This document shows positions 51,451-62,000 of a stretch of 64,000 bases of DNA, one piece after another. The translations under genes were made by a program, and so were the position numbers. The notes below the pieces were generated by a model that ran no database searches, was not told the DNA's origin, and saw nothing but the letters and a program-made list of their open reading frames with translations. Source of the stretch: DASSUW01 sp963774155 (GTDB lineage Bacteria; Actinomycetota; Thermoleophilia; Solirubrobacterales; Solirubrobacteraceae); contig CAVZDW010000004.1 in the NCBI GenBank assembly GCA_963774155.1, positions 496,001 to 560,000 on the forward strand, in the 5' to 3' direction. How positions within the stretch are numbered: the stretch's first letter is position 1; the number at the start of each line of letters is the position of its first letter.

Positions 51451-52371
51451 ATGGACGCGCAACTTGAGCAGTGGCGCTCGCAGGGCCAGTCCTTCGACTA
51501 TCTCGGATTCGAGGTGTTCTACCGGCGCGAGGGAACGGGACCGGTCCTGTTGCTCCTGCACGGATACCCGTTCAGCTCCTTCGACTGGCACCCGGTCTGG
51601 CCGGCGTTGAGCGAGCGCTTCACGCTGATCGCCCCCGACATGCTCGGCATGGGCTTCTCGGCCAAGCCGGTCGAATACGAGTACTCGGTCCACGATCACG
51701 CGGACATGCACGAGGCGCTGCTCGACCACCTCGGCGTCTCGGAATGCCATGTGCTGGCGCACGACGTCGGCGACAGCGTCGCCCAGGAGCTGCTCAGCCG
51801 GTTCGAGGAACGCCAGGAGGGCAGCCGCCCGTACGAGATCAGATCCATCACCTGGCTCAACGGCGGCATGTTCATCGAGGCCTACCGTCCGCGGCTGCTG
51901 CAGACGCTCACCGTCAAGACGCCGCTCGGCGGGCTGTTCGCGAAGTCCCCGCGGCTCTTCCTGTCCGACGCGGTGATCCGCCCCGCCATCAACGAGGCCT
52001 TCGGACCCAAGACCAAGCCGTCGGATGAGCTCTGGCGGCAATTCAGCGAGATCCTCGACTACAACGACGGGCGCCGCGTCTCGCACAAGGTGGGTCGCTT
52101 CATCCTCGATCGCTACCACCACCGCAACCGCTGGGTGCGGGCGATGCGGGAGACGAGCGTGCCGATGCGCTTCATCGACGGTCCGTATGACCCCAACTCC
52201 GGTCGGCACATGGCCGCGCGCTACGCCGAGCTGATCCCCGAGCCGGACGTCGTCCTCCTCGGGGACGAGATCGGCCATTGGCCGCAGATCGAGGATCCGG
52301 AGGGCGTCCTGAACCACTTCCTGGAGTTCGTCGAGCCGCTGGCACAGCGCCCCGTCAGCGCGGCCGGATAG
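51451..52371 (+). CDS. alpha/beta hydrolase, epoxide hydrolase / dehalogenase-like
   Basis: 306-aa enzyme. 'LLLLHGYPFSSFDWHPVW' contains the oxyanion motif; the nucleophile is Asp in 'HVLAHDVGDSVAQELL', as in epoxide hydrolases and haloalkane dehalogenases, not Ser esterases. The catalytic His lies in 'EIGHWPQIEDPEG'. It resembles the MEST-like group. ATG 51451 is preceded by GGAGG. Substrate unknown. Confidence 0.83.
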   Translation: MDAQLEQWRSQGQSFDYLGFEVFYRREGTGPVLLLLHGYPFSSFDWHPVWPALSERFTLIAPDMLGMGFSAKPVEYEYSVHDHADMHEALLDHLGVSECHVLAHDVGDSVAQELLSRFEERQEGSRPYEIRSITWLNGGMFIEAYRPRLLQTLTVKTPLGGLFAKSPRLFLSDAVIRPAINEAFGPKTKPSDELWRQFSEILDYNDGRRVSHKVGRFILDRYHHRNRWVRAMRETSVPMRFIDGPYDPNSGRHMAARYAELIPEPDVVLLGDEIGHWPQIEDPEGVLNHFLEFVEPLAQRPVSAAG

Positions 52372-52375
52372 CTCG

Positions 52376-53555
52376 TCAGGTACGCCCGCGTCTCCCGAGC
52401 AGCGCGCCGAACAACGAGCGGACGGCATGCCGGGGCTCGACAAGGAGATCGAGCGCGAACACGAGGAAGACGAACGCGGATGCGAGCTGGATGAACGTGG
52501 TCGGGTAGATGAGCTGGAGCGCGAGCAGGCCGACCATGAGCACGGCGTCGACGCGTTCGGGCCGGAGCGACACGAGCGCGGCCACGGCGAAGAGCGTCAG
52601 CGCCACCGTGAGGCCCAGTTCGAGCTGCTGGTGCGCGTCGAGCGGCATCGACGCGCCTCCGCCTCCCGCGAAGAACGCGATCGGAAGCGCGCCCATCGCC
52701 AGCGTCCATTGGCTCACCGACGAAGCGAGGAACAACGCCAGCCCCTGGGCGGGACGGCGGTGGGCGACGAGGACCGCGACGATGACGAACTCCGGTGCCT
52801 CGGTGGCCACGGGGACCACCGACTGGATCAGGAAGTACGGGTCGATGCCCAGCGCCGTCCCGGAGCCGAGCAGCGCGTCGGCGAACGGGTTCGCGATCGT
52901 GACGACGACGGCGCCCGCCACGAGGGCCAGGGCGGCGATCACGGGTCGTCGATACCGCGGCGGGAGCGAGACGAGGCCGGCCGGCACGCCGAGGACGGCG
53001 GGCTCCTCCTCCGGCGTGCCCTGCACCCGTCGTGCGTAGAGCGCGTAGAGCGCGACGAGGATGATGCCGTCGAGGAGCGTCAGGTTCCCGCTGACGACGA
53101 TCTGGATCGCGAAGATCGACGTGATCAGCAACACCGCGAGCTCCAGCCGCCGGGGCGGCGCGAGCTCGAGCGAAGCCGCCGCCTGACTCCTCCTGCGAGC
53201 GATGAACGCGACCGCGAGCGGCAGGCCGACCGCGCCGGTCAGCAGGAGCCGCGTCGCGCCGGTCAGGTTGGCGGTGACGAGCTCGGTCTGGAGGCCGTAC
53301 GCGAACCGCGCCTCGATGACGAACTCGGGCAGCACCGCAAGGAGCGCGATCACCGCGAGGACGAGGCCGCCCGAGAAGACCGCCTCGCCCGCGTCCGCCG
53401 CCCAGGCCAGCAGGAAGGACGCCGCGACCAGCCCGATCCCCAGGCCGACGGTCGCGAGCTGCACGCCGAGCACCGGACTCGCACGATCGACGAGCAGCCC
53501 TCCGAGGAGCGCAGGCGCCCGCGACGAGGAGCTTGCGCTGCCACGCCGCCGTCAT
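52376..53555 (-). CDS. sodium/calcium exchanger-family membrane protein (frameshift near 5' end)
   Basis: CaCA-superfamily protein with two Na_Ca_ex halves and about 10-11 helices. The first alpha-repeat is 'GLVLAVIALLAVLPEFVIEA' and the second 'VPVATEAPEFVIVAVLV', each with the acidic residue in P-E-F. The natural start is ATG 53555, which overlaps the UPF0182 stop (ATGA): 'TAAWQRKLLVAGA' then, after one extra base near 53510, 'ALLGGLLVDRASPVLGVQL'. Without repair, translation could start at GTG 53473 and lack the first helix. Confidence 0.75.
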
Positions 53556-56500
53556 GGCTCGACCCCGGCGGTCAGCGGGATCGTCGTCTGCGTCGTCGTG
53601 CCGCCGCTCGACTGCGCGCTGACCGTGAGCCGATAGTCGCCGGGTTCAGTCGGCGTCCAGGCGAACGCCACTCTGCCGGCGGGACGTGCGAATCGCCAGA
53701 CGCGCGCTTCTCCGTCGTCGCCGGCGATCCGGGCGACGACCTCACGGGATCCGGCGGCGCTGAAGGCGACCTCGGATTCGCGGCCGACGGTCGCACGATC
53801 CGGGACCTCGAGCAGCGTCACCGCCGGAGCGACCGCGCGAGGGCCCGCCGCCACGGTGAGCCTGGCCGAGTCGGTAGCCGTCTGCCCCTGGCGGCCGCGC
53901 ACCCGGACCCGCAGCTCAGCGGGTCCCTCCGTCGTCGGCGTCCACTCGACGAAGCCGGTGCCGTTGCGGATGCGATAGCGGCGCGTGAACGTGCCGTCCC
54001 GGGTCGAGACCTCGGCCAGCTCGTCCAGCGCATCCGCGACCTTGAACGAGAACCTGATCGGCCGGCCGACACGGGCGCGAGCCGGCGCGCTCGTCACCCG
54101 CACCGCCGGCGCCGGGCTCAGCACGCGAAACGCCGTCCTGCCGGCCGCCTGGCTTCCGTCCATGCCCTCGACCGCGACGCGTACGCGAACGCGGCCGGGC
54201 GCGGTCGGAACCCAGGTGACGCCTCCCAGGCCCGCCTCGACCGAGTGGCTCACCTCCTGGCGGCCGGCGGGCGACGTGATCGTCATCACCTCGCGCCGCG
54301 CGTTCCGCACGCGGAAGGGCAGCTCGACCGGCATTCCGACCACGGGGCGTCCGCGAGGTCTCAGGACGTCGACGTCCGGCGGCTCGTGCAGCGCCTGCCG
54401 CACCGCGTCGTCGACATCGGACCCGACGCCGGCACGACCGTTGAGGAACGCCGTGACGCCGATCATCCGCGAGACACCGGGTCCGCTCGCGCCCTTGTAC
54501 AGGCTCTGGATCTGGACGATGCCGCGCGGGAGGTACAGGAGATGCGGCCTTCCGAGCGAGACGCTGTCGAGCGAGGACCTGTCGAGATCGCGGAGCTCGA
54601 GATTCGTGAGGCCGAGGAGCTCGCTGACGCGCGGTGTCGAGAAGACCAACCGGCTGACCTGCGCGGGTCCGAGCGTGATCGGGTCGGACGGCAGGCTTCG
54701 CGAGGCGAGGTGGGCCCGGCCGCGGTCGTCCACCCAGCCGTCGAGCGACGCGACGAGGTTCTGTCCGCGCCGCGGGCTGTAGTTGGTCGAGAGGACGAGC
54801 CGCGGCTCCGGCTGCCCGGGCGGGGGCGAGAGCTTGTACTCGGGCCGCATGGACCGGCGGAGATCGTCCTCGTCGTCCTCGTCGAACCGGATGTCGCCGG
54901 CGACCTCGATCGAGCCGGAGAGGCTCGTCGGCGGCGACCAGACGTCGGAGCCGCTCGCGAACACGTCCGCTCGAGTGGTGTGGAACCGCTCGTAGGCGGT
55001 CGCCTGCGCCGTGAAGAGGTCGGTCGGGTACCGAGCTCGGTCGCGAAGCCACGCGGGCATCGCCTCCGGCCGCTGGAAGAGCGACGGAAACGCCTCGGTC
55101 CAGGCACGCGCGATCGGGTCCGACTCGTCGGTCAGGTACAGCTCCACCTGGCCCGAGAACGCGTCGACCGTCGCCCGCACCGCCGAGCGGGCGTAGCTGA
55201 CCGAGGCCCCGCCGAGCGCGACGCGCTCGGCGTACGGATAGCCGGCGCTCGTCGTGTAGCCGTCGACCACGAAGACGATCCGGCCGTCGACGGCGAGCGG
55301 CGCCGGATGCGCATCCCACTGGATGAACGGCGCCAGCGTGGCCAGCCGGTCGCGCACGTCGCGGTGCAGGAGGATCCGCGACTTGGGCGTCACGTCGCGC
55401 GAGATCAGGAGCTTCCTGCTTCCGAGCGCGAGCGCGAACACGGCTCGCTCGATCCCGCTCGAAAGCCGGATTCCGGCCGGGCCGGTGTAGTGGTATTCGC
55501 GGTCCGAGCCGGGCACGTCGACCTCGGGGCGGCGAGTGTTCACGAGGACCCACTCCGGCGACTTCGGAGGAAGGTCACCGAAGTAGATGCGCGGCTGGCC
55601 GCCGCGAAGGCCCGCGTCCAGCAGGCGCGGCTGACCGGTCCGCTCGATGTCGGTTCCGGCGAACCGGGGAAGCCCGAGGCCGTGGGTGTATGCGAGACGC
55701 TCATTGGCCCACGAGCGGCCGTTGCCGCCGGCGCGGCCCAGGTCGAGCTCGCGAGCGCTGCCGACCGTCAGCCGTCGCCGTCCGGCCTCCTGCACGATGT
55801 CGGCGGTGGGCTTCCCCGGGTCGTAGAAGGGCGCGGCGGTGACCAGGTCGCGCATCCGCGCCTCGAGCACCGGTGTGTCCCAGACCTGGACGTTCGCGAG
55901 CCGCGAGCGAGCTTGCGAGACGTCGGCGGCGCTCAGCCTGCCGGTCGGCGAATACCGATGCACCTCGATCCCGTCGAGCCCGAGGCCGTTCCTCGTCGCC
56001 GCGATCGATCGTTCGACGAAGGGCTGCTCGCTGAGCAGCGGGTTCGGGTCGACCGCGAACCGCTGCACGACCGCCGGCAGCCACGACCCGAAGGAGACCA
56101 GCGCGACGAGGAGACCGGCCGCCGGGACGCCGATCGACAACCGGGCTCGGCGCCGGTATCCGCGGCGCGCGATGTGCGGGGCGGCCACGCACGCGAGCGC
56201 CAACACGACGGAGAGGATCGACAGCGCCGTGAGCCCCGGCGACCGGACGTGGACGTCCACGTATCGGGCGCCCGCGAACGAGTCGCTGCCGGTGGACGAG
56301 GGCTGGCCGAGCTCGAGCACGTACCGCTCGAGGCGGAACCTCCACGCCACGGCGAGCAGGAAGACGGCGGCGAGGACGGCAAGGTGCACCTGGGCCTCGT
56401 AGGTCGCGCGAAGCGGCCTCAGCGTGAGCGCGCGCCGCTCGAGATAGACGAGCAGCGCGAAGGCTGCCGCGACCGCGATGACCCAGAGCAGCAGCCGCGA

Positions 56501-57229
56501 AGCCAGGAGCCCGAATGGGAGCGAGAAGACGAAGAACCCGACGTCCTTGCCGGACATCGGATCCAGCACGCCGAACGGCTGCCCATGGCGCCAGAGCAGG
56601 AACGTCTCCCAGTGCCGGGCGGCCGACGCCGCAATCGACGTGCCCACGACGAGCGACGCGGCGACGACGGCAAGCGTGACCGAGCGCGTCCGGGCAACGC
56701 CGGCCCGCGAGAGCGCGACGAGGAGGTTCAGCGCGACGAAGGGCGTAGCCGTGCCGGCGACCAGGAGCCAGAGCTCGGCCTGCGCCGCCGCGATGCGCCG
56801 GAAGACGTCAAGCTGCCCGAGCTCGTCGAACCAGAGGGCGCCGGGCAGGATCTGCGCTGACGCGTAGACCAGGAGGAGCGGCAATCCGAGCGCGACGACG
56901 ACGACCGTCGCGCGCCCGCGGGGACGGAGGAACCACCGTCTCCGAACGGTCGCCGGCCGTCTCCGGCGGCGTCCGTCCAGGCGTCCCTGCTGGGAAAGGA
57001 ACTCGGAGACGCCTTTCCGACTCGGAACCCAGACGAACCGGTTTCCCCACGGCTCCCTTCGCCCGCGCAGCTCGCCGTCGCGCAGCAGCCTCCGGACGGT
57101 CTGCGGGCTGGTTCCCAGCGCTTCGGCGGCCTCGGCCACCGTGAGGTCGTCCGACGGCGTTGGAAACGTCTTGCGCACCCTTCCCGAACGGTCGCGCCCA
57201 GCTTTCCCAGACGCGAGCGTTTCTCGCAA
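53552..57229 (-). CDS. HTH-UPF0182-Ig-like fusion membrane protein
   Basis: 1225-aa protein in one open frame. Residues 29-78 are a MerR/excisionase-type HTH ('LTVAEAAEALGTSPQTVRRL', 'RGRREPWGNRFVWVPS'). Residues ~107-386 hold seven helices. 'FAVDPNPLLSEQPFVERSIA' and the following ~500 residues, including the acidic 'FDEDDEDDLRR', are the UPF0182 extracytoplasmic part. From about 920 on, three or four Ig-like repeats occur ('HSVEAGLGGVTWVPTAPGRV', 'GTGFVEWTPTTEGPAELRVR', 'VAFAWTPTEPGDYRLTVSA'). UPF0182 alone is normally ~900-1000 aa without HTH. TTG 57229 or GTG 57178 are start options. Function unknown; a membrane-tethered DNA-binding protein is possible. Confidence 0.8.
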   Translation of the reverse strand: MRETLASGKAGRDRSGRVRKTFPTPSDDLTVAEAAEALGTSPQTVRRLLRDGELRGRREPWGNRFVWVPSRKGVSEFLSQQGRLDGRRRRRPATVRRRWFLRPRGRATVVVVALGLPLLLVYASAQILPGALWFDELGQLDVFRRIAAAQAELWLLVAGTATPFVALNLLVALSRAGVARTRSVTLAVVAASLVVGTSIAASAARHWETFLLWRHGQPFGVLDPMSGKDVGFFVFSLPFGLLASRLLLWVIAVAAAFALLVYLERRALTLRPLRATYEAQVHLAVLAAVFLLAVAWRFRLERYVLELGQPSSTGSDSFAGARYVDVHVRSPGLTALSILSVVLALACVAAPHIARRGYRRRARLSIGVPAAGLLVALVSFGSWLPAVVQRFAVDPNPLLSEQPFVERSIAATRNGLGLDGIEVHRYSPTGRLSAADVSQARSRLANVQVWDTPVLEARMRDLVTAAPFYDPGKPTADIVQEAGRRRLTVGSARELDLGRAGGNGRSWANERLAYTHGLGLPRFAGTDIERTGQPRLLDAGLRGGQPRIYFGDLPPKSPEWVLVNTRRPEVDVPGSDREYHYTGPAGIRLSSGIERAVFALALGSRKLLISRDVTPKSRILLHRDVRDRLATLAPFIQWDAHPAPLAVDGRIVFVVDGYTTSAGYPYAERVALGGASVSYARSAVRATVDAFSGQVELYLTDESDPIARAWTEAFPSLFQRPEAMPAWLRDRARYPTDLFTAQATAYERFHTTRADVFASGSDVWSPPTSLSGSIEVAGDIRFDEDDEDDLRRSMRPEYKLSPPPGQPEPRLVLSTNYSPRRGQNLVASLDGWVDDRGRAHLASRSLPSDPITLGPAQVSRLVFSTPRVSELLGLTNLELRDLDRSSLDSVSLGRPHLLYLPRGIVQIQSLYKGASGPGVSRMIGVTAFLNGRAGVGSDVDDAVRQALHEPPDVDVLRPRGRPVVGMPVELPFRVRNARREVMTITSPAGRQEVSHSVEAGLGGVTWVPTAPGRVRVRVAVEGMDGSQAAGRTAFRVLSPAPAVRVTSAPARARVGRPIRFSFKVADALDELAEVSTRDGTFTRRYRIRNGTGFVEWTPTTEGPAELRVRVRGRQGQTATDSARLTVAAGPRAVAPAVTLLEVPDRATVGRESEVAFSAAGSREVVARIAGDDGEARVWRFARPAGRVAFAWTPTEPGDYRLTVSAQSSGGTTTQTTIPLTAGVEP

Positions 57230-57246
57230 TCAAGCGAGAAGCGCTC
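57215..57246. repeat. 13-bp inverted repeat at the start of the UPF0182 fusion gene
   Basis: GAGCGTTTCTCGC (57215-57227), 6-bp spacer, GCGAGAAGCGCTC (57234-57246); one mismatch between the arms. It covers the TTG start at 57229 and ends next to the presumed -35 region of the phosphotransferase gene on the other strand. It could be an operator, perhaps for the HTH of the fusion protein. If so, GTG 57178 would be the better start. Confidence 0.55.
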
Positions 57247-57278
57247 CTGGGCGTCACGAAAGGGGATAATCGGCTGAG

Positions 57279-58116
57279 GTGCTGGGCGAAGCCTCGTCGG
57301 TCGCGGCCGCGCAGGCCGTGGCGCGTGAGCACGGCGTGGCCTGCGACGAGGCGGTGCCGATCGCCGGCGGCAGCAACGTCCTGGTGCACCTGAAACCCGC
57401 ACCGGTGGTGGCGCGGGTGATGACGGCGACGGCGGTCTTGCACGATGACGTCGGCCAATGGCTGGCCCGCGAGGTAGCCGTCGGCGTCTACCTGGCCGAG
57501 CGGACCGACCTCGTCGTTCCGCCCACGGACATCCTGCCGCCGGGGCCGCACGAGCGGGACGGGTTGTGGATGACGCTGTGGAAGTTCGTCCCGCACGACG
57601 CGCAGGCTCCGCCGCCGGAGCCACAGGAAGTCGGTCGTTCGCTGCGGCAACTGCACGTGGCGCTCGCCGGCTTCCCGGGTGACCTGCCCCCGCTGAGCGA
57701 GATTCGGGACTGGCTCGGGCGCCTGCTCGCGGAGCTGCGCCCGTCGCCCTCGTTGACCCAGCGGGACATCGACGGGCTTCGCTCGAAGCTGGACGCGCTG
57801 ACGCCCGCGGTCTTCGAGAGCTCGCTGCCCGCGCAGGCGCTTCACGGTGACGCCTCGCTGTCGAACCTGCTGCGCACCGACGAGCGGGCTGGTCTGGAAC
57901 GATCTCGAGGACGTCTGCGCCGGCCCGGTCGCGTGGGACGTCGCCGGGCTCGTGTCGAGCGCGAGGGCGCGCGGGCAGCGCGCGACGTTCATGGACGAGC
58001 TCCTCGCCGCCTACGGCGACCCCGGCGTCGAAGACCTGGAGGCGTTCCTCGACGCGCACGCGCTGTATGAGGCCGTCTGGCACGCGTCCAAGGGCCGACG
58101 CCCGTCGGGTCGTTAG
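57279..58116 (+). pseudogene. aminoglycoside phosphotransferase (APH)-family protein, frameshifted
   Basis: APH/choline-kinase-fold protein of about 278 aa. First frame: 'VPIAGGSNVLVHLKPAPVVA', 'VAVGVYLAERTDLVVPP', and catalytic loop 'ALHGDASLSNLLRTDE'. After one extra G near 57893 the second frame gives 'LVWNDLEDVCAGPVAWDVAG' with the DFG-equivalent Asp, ending at TAG 58114-58116. Either decayed or a homopolymer error (GGG). GATAAT (57265-57270) lies 8 nt before GTG 57279, suggesting a leaderless start. Substrate unknown. Confidence 0.72.
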
Positions 58117-59024
58117 TGCAGCGCCGGGAGCGCCCGGTCCTCGTCGGGCTCGGGTGTCGGCGCCCCGCGCGTCTGGATCACGATCGCGACGATCACGATC
58201 GCCCCGCCGACGAGCGTGAGCGTGCTCGGGCGCTCGTCCAGCGCGAGCCACACCCACAGGGGGCCGAGCACCACCTCGAGCAGCGTGATCAGCCCCACCT
58301 GCGCGGCCGGGATCAGCCGCGCGCCGACGGTGAGCAGCCCGAAGCCGAGCCCGATCTGCCCGATGCCGAGCGCGGCCAGCCAGACGACGTCGTCGCCGCC
58401 GATCTCGCCCGGACTGGCGAAGGGGAGGAAGACGGCGACGAGGATCGCCTGGGAGAGGCACGTGGCCGGCGCCATCGAGACGTCGCGGCGCCAGCGCGTG
58501 ATCACGATCATCACCGCGAAGGCGAGCGCCGCGAGGAACGCCAGGCCGTCTCCCGCCAGGCTGCCCTCGCCCGGCGCCCCGAGCATCACCGCGACGCCCG
58601 CCAGCGCCAGCGCCATCGCCAGAGCGGTGCGCCGCGTGACCGGCTCGCCGAGCGTCACCCGGGCGAGCAGGGCGGCCAGCACGGGGGAGACGGCCAGGAT
58701 GAACAGGACGCGCGCCACGCTCGTGTGGTTGAGCGCGCCGATGAAGCTGCCCGAGGCGGTCGCGACGCACAGCGCCACGGCGATCCCCGCAAGCCCCACG
58801 GACCTGAACGCGTGGAGCAGCCGGCCACGCTCGACCACCGCGACGAAGGCCAGCAGCGCGGCGCCGGCGAACACCGCGCGGCCGAAGACCTGCGTCGACG
58901 TGTCGAGCGTGAGCTGGCGCTGGAGCACGCCGGCGGTCGACCACGCGACCGCGGCGAGCGCCACATAGATCTGCCCGCGCCGCTGGCGGCGCGACCCCTC
59001 GAGCGCCACCGTCGCCGTCGTCAC
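58113..59024 (-). CDS. EamA/DMT family transporter
   Basis: 303-aa permease with ten helices in two EamA repeats: 'VALAAVAWSTAGVLQRQLTL', 'ALALAGVAVMLGAPGEG', 'LTVGARLIPAAQVGLITLLE', 'WVWLALDERPS'. Probably exports metabolites or amino acids. GTG 59024 is the start. Its TAA/TAG-type stop overlaps the convergent phosphotransferase stop (TTAG). Confidence 0.84.
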   Translation of the reverse strand: MTTATVALEGSRRQRRGQIYVALAAVAWSTAGVLQRQLTLDTSTQVFGRAVFAGAALLAFVAVVERGRLLHAFRSVGLAGIAVALCVATASGSFIGALNHTSVARVLFILAVSPVLAALLARVTLGEPVTRRTALAMALALAGVAVMLGAPGEGSLAGDGLAFLAALAFAVMIVITRWRRDVSMAPATCLSQAILVAVFLPFASPGEIGGDDVVWLAALGIGQIGLGFGLLTVGARLIPAAQVGLITLLEVVLGPLWVWLALDERPSTLTLVGGAIVIVAIVIQTRGAPTPEPDEDRALPALH

Positions 59025-59049
59025 CGACGGAGTGATAGCGAATGGCCGC

Positions 59050-62000
59050 CTACGACTGAGCTGGAGCGGACGCTTCGCTTTCGAAGGTGGTGAAGGCGTA
59101 GCGCCGCCGCTCCTCTTCGCTCGGCTCGCGTCCGATGCTCCGCTGCGCGACGGCGAGGAGGTGCTCGGTCCCGAGCGGCCAGGCGCGCACGCCGTCGCGG
59201 CTCGAGGTGATCAGCCAGCGGTCGTCGGGCGTCAGCTCGATGCGGTCGACCCCGAGCTCGAGGTCGGGCAGGACGACGCACGAGTTCGCGGGGGTGGGCG
59301 ACCACAGGTCCCAGATGCGGCAGCTCTGCGGCGGGACGTAGCCCCCGGGCTCGCTCAGCGGTCGATCGATGCTGACGAGCCAGTGCGCGTCGCTCGTCAT
59401 GCGGAAGACGATCACGTCGTGACGATGCCCGGGCAACTCGATGGGCGGTGCGTCGAGATCGGCGCGCAGGTCGATGAGAAAGAGCCGGCCCTGTCTCGCC
59501 ACGACCAACCAGCGCTCGTCCGAGGAATACCGGTAGGTGCTCCCCAGGTGGATCGCGTTGGGATCATGGGGCAGCTCCCGGCGCTCGACGCGACGCTCGA
59601 GGTCGAACACGCGCACGGCGCGGCCATCCCAGGTGCTCAGCCAACGGCCGGTGGATGAGAAGGCGCCGCTGACGTCGCCGGCCAGGCCCGGCGGGTCCCA
59701 GCGCTCCGTCACGTCGCCCTGTGGGTCCAACGTGAGGAGCGTGCCTCGTCCGTCGGCTCCGCCGGCGAAGATCCGCAGGTGCTGCCGATCGGCGGTGACC
59801 GACCGGAGCGGACCGTCGACGGCGTGCAGTTCCTCCGGCTCCGGGTCCTCGCCCGTGTCCGCCAGCGGCCAGCGCAGGAGCCGCCCGTCCGCACCGGCGC
59901 TGACCAGCGATTGCTCGTCGGGACTCCAGCAGACGTCGGCAACCTCTCCGCGATGCGCGATGAGCCGTCGCTCCGAGGCGGGTGGGTCGTCGCGGCTGAG
60001 ATCCCAGATGCGCGTGGCGTCATCGTCCGAGGCCAGCAACCAGCGGCCTCGCGGGCTCGCCTGGCGCACGCGCAGCGTGCGCGATCCGGATAGCGCCACG
60101 AAGCTCGAGCGTTCGCTCGCGTCCTGGAGCGGCCAGGCACGGACGTCCGCGGGGTCGTCCGCGGTCGAGCCTCCGCACTCCGCGATCAGCCAGCGATCGT
60201 CCTCGGTGAAGAACGCGTACCGGACGGGTTGCTGATTCGTGTCGAGCGCCGGCGGGCTGTCGTCCGAGGCCAGATCCATCAGCACCAGGGTCTCGCCGGC
60301 ATTGAGCATGAGGAAGCCGCCCTGGCGACTGAACTCGGCGCGCTTGATCTCGAGTTGACCGGCGGAGTCGCGCAGCGCCGGCCGATCGCTGTCGGAGCGA
60401 AGCTCCCAGAGATCGCACGTTCCCAGGACGAAGAGCCAGCGCCCGTCGCGGCTCAGCGCGCAGGTCTGATTGAGCTGGAAGTTGTCGATGCTCGCGGTGG
60501 TGGACAAGCGGATCGGCGCGGCGCACGCGGAGTTCGAACGCGTGTCCCAGAGCCTCGCGCTCGCAGGTTCCTGGGCTCGGAAATGTGCGCTGACGAGCCA
60601 CGCTGCATCCCCGCTGAACGCGCAGTTGAGCGGCGCGCCGTCGTCGGCGAGCAAGATCTCCGGTCGCGCGGCGCGGAAGCGTCCGGCCGCCTTGAGCAGT
60701 TCCCCCTGCACGAGCTCGAGCGTCTCCCCGAGTTGCTGAGCGATGTCCTGCTCCGAGAAGCCGAAGTCTCGGATCAGCACCTGCGGGTCCGACTGCAGGA
60801 GGAGGCGTGCGAGCACCTCGGACAAGGCGTTCAGCTCGCTGAGATCCCAGAGCCGGATCACTCGATCGATCGAACACGTGGCGAGGCAGTTGCCGTCCGG
60901 AGAGAACGTCACGTCGGTGATCAGGTCTTCGTGACCCGAGAGCGCGATCTCTTCGAGCGAGCCAGGGATGAGCAGACTCCTCAAGCGCACGACGAACTCC
61001 GGCTCCTCGACCTGCAGCTCGGGGAACTTCTCCATCGGTCCGGCGGCCGTGGCGAGCCAGTAACCGTTCCGGCTGAACGCGTGACGGTTCATCGTGCCTC
61101 GGGCGGAGGTGATCGTGAATCCGCTTTCCGTCGGTCGTTGCAGGTCGACCACGTACGACGGGCCCGAATCCGACAGGAGCAGGCCCCAGCGGCCGTCGGG
61201 GCTGATCTCCAGCCGGTGAACGATGTCGCCGTCCAGCTCTGCGATGACGCTGCGTTCGAGCTCACCGTCAGCACCGAGCGTGGCCACCTGAGGTGTCTCG
61301 TTCACGAGCATCAAGAGCCTGTCGCCCGCCGGAGACACACGGCACCCCTCGATCGGCGCCGTCTCGTGGAAGCTCCGGCTCGTCACGTCGCCATCCAGGC
61401 TCCAGACCGTGACTTCGTCGCCGGAGAAGGTGCACAACATCGTGTCGACCGGTGAGAACTCCAGTCGCACGACACGTGTGCCGGGATGGTTCAGCACGAG
61501 CGATGGACCAGCGGACTCGCCGTCCTCCCGCGGCGGCAGATGCCAGACCAGAAGGCCCGCCGGAGCGGCCGTCGACACGGCGAGGAAGTCGCCCCGCGGG
61601 CTGACGTCGGCCTGGACGATCGAGCCCTCGTGCGCGAGCGCCACTTGCTCGGGCGGGCTCGCGCGCATGTCCCAGAGCTGGACCTCGCCGCTGGGCTCGT
61701 CTGCGGACGGCTCCGTCACGGTGACGAGCCAGCTGCCGTCGCGGCTCAGCTGCACCCAGCTCGGCGTGGGGAAGTGGCAGATCGCCGCCGGTTCGAAGTC
61801 CGCTTGCTCGGCGGCCGCGAGATCCCACAGCCTCGTCTCGTCACCGGCGTGGACCGTGGCCAGCCAACGCCCGTCGAAGCTCATGGAATGGGCCGGGCGG
61901 GCCTGGTTGTCGAGGTGACCGAGGGGACGGCCGCCGGCGCGGCTGAGGGTCTGGCGCAGCGCGGCTTCGGCTCCCGGCACACGGGCTTCGCCCTGCGCCT

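Noticed and set aside
52427..56860. A 1477-codon open frame on the plus strand opposite the UPF0182 fusion gene
   Set aside because: It is a GC-rich shadow with Arg/Glu/His-rich, domain-free sequence; the minus strand has recognisable domains throughout.
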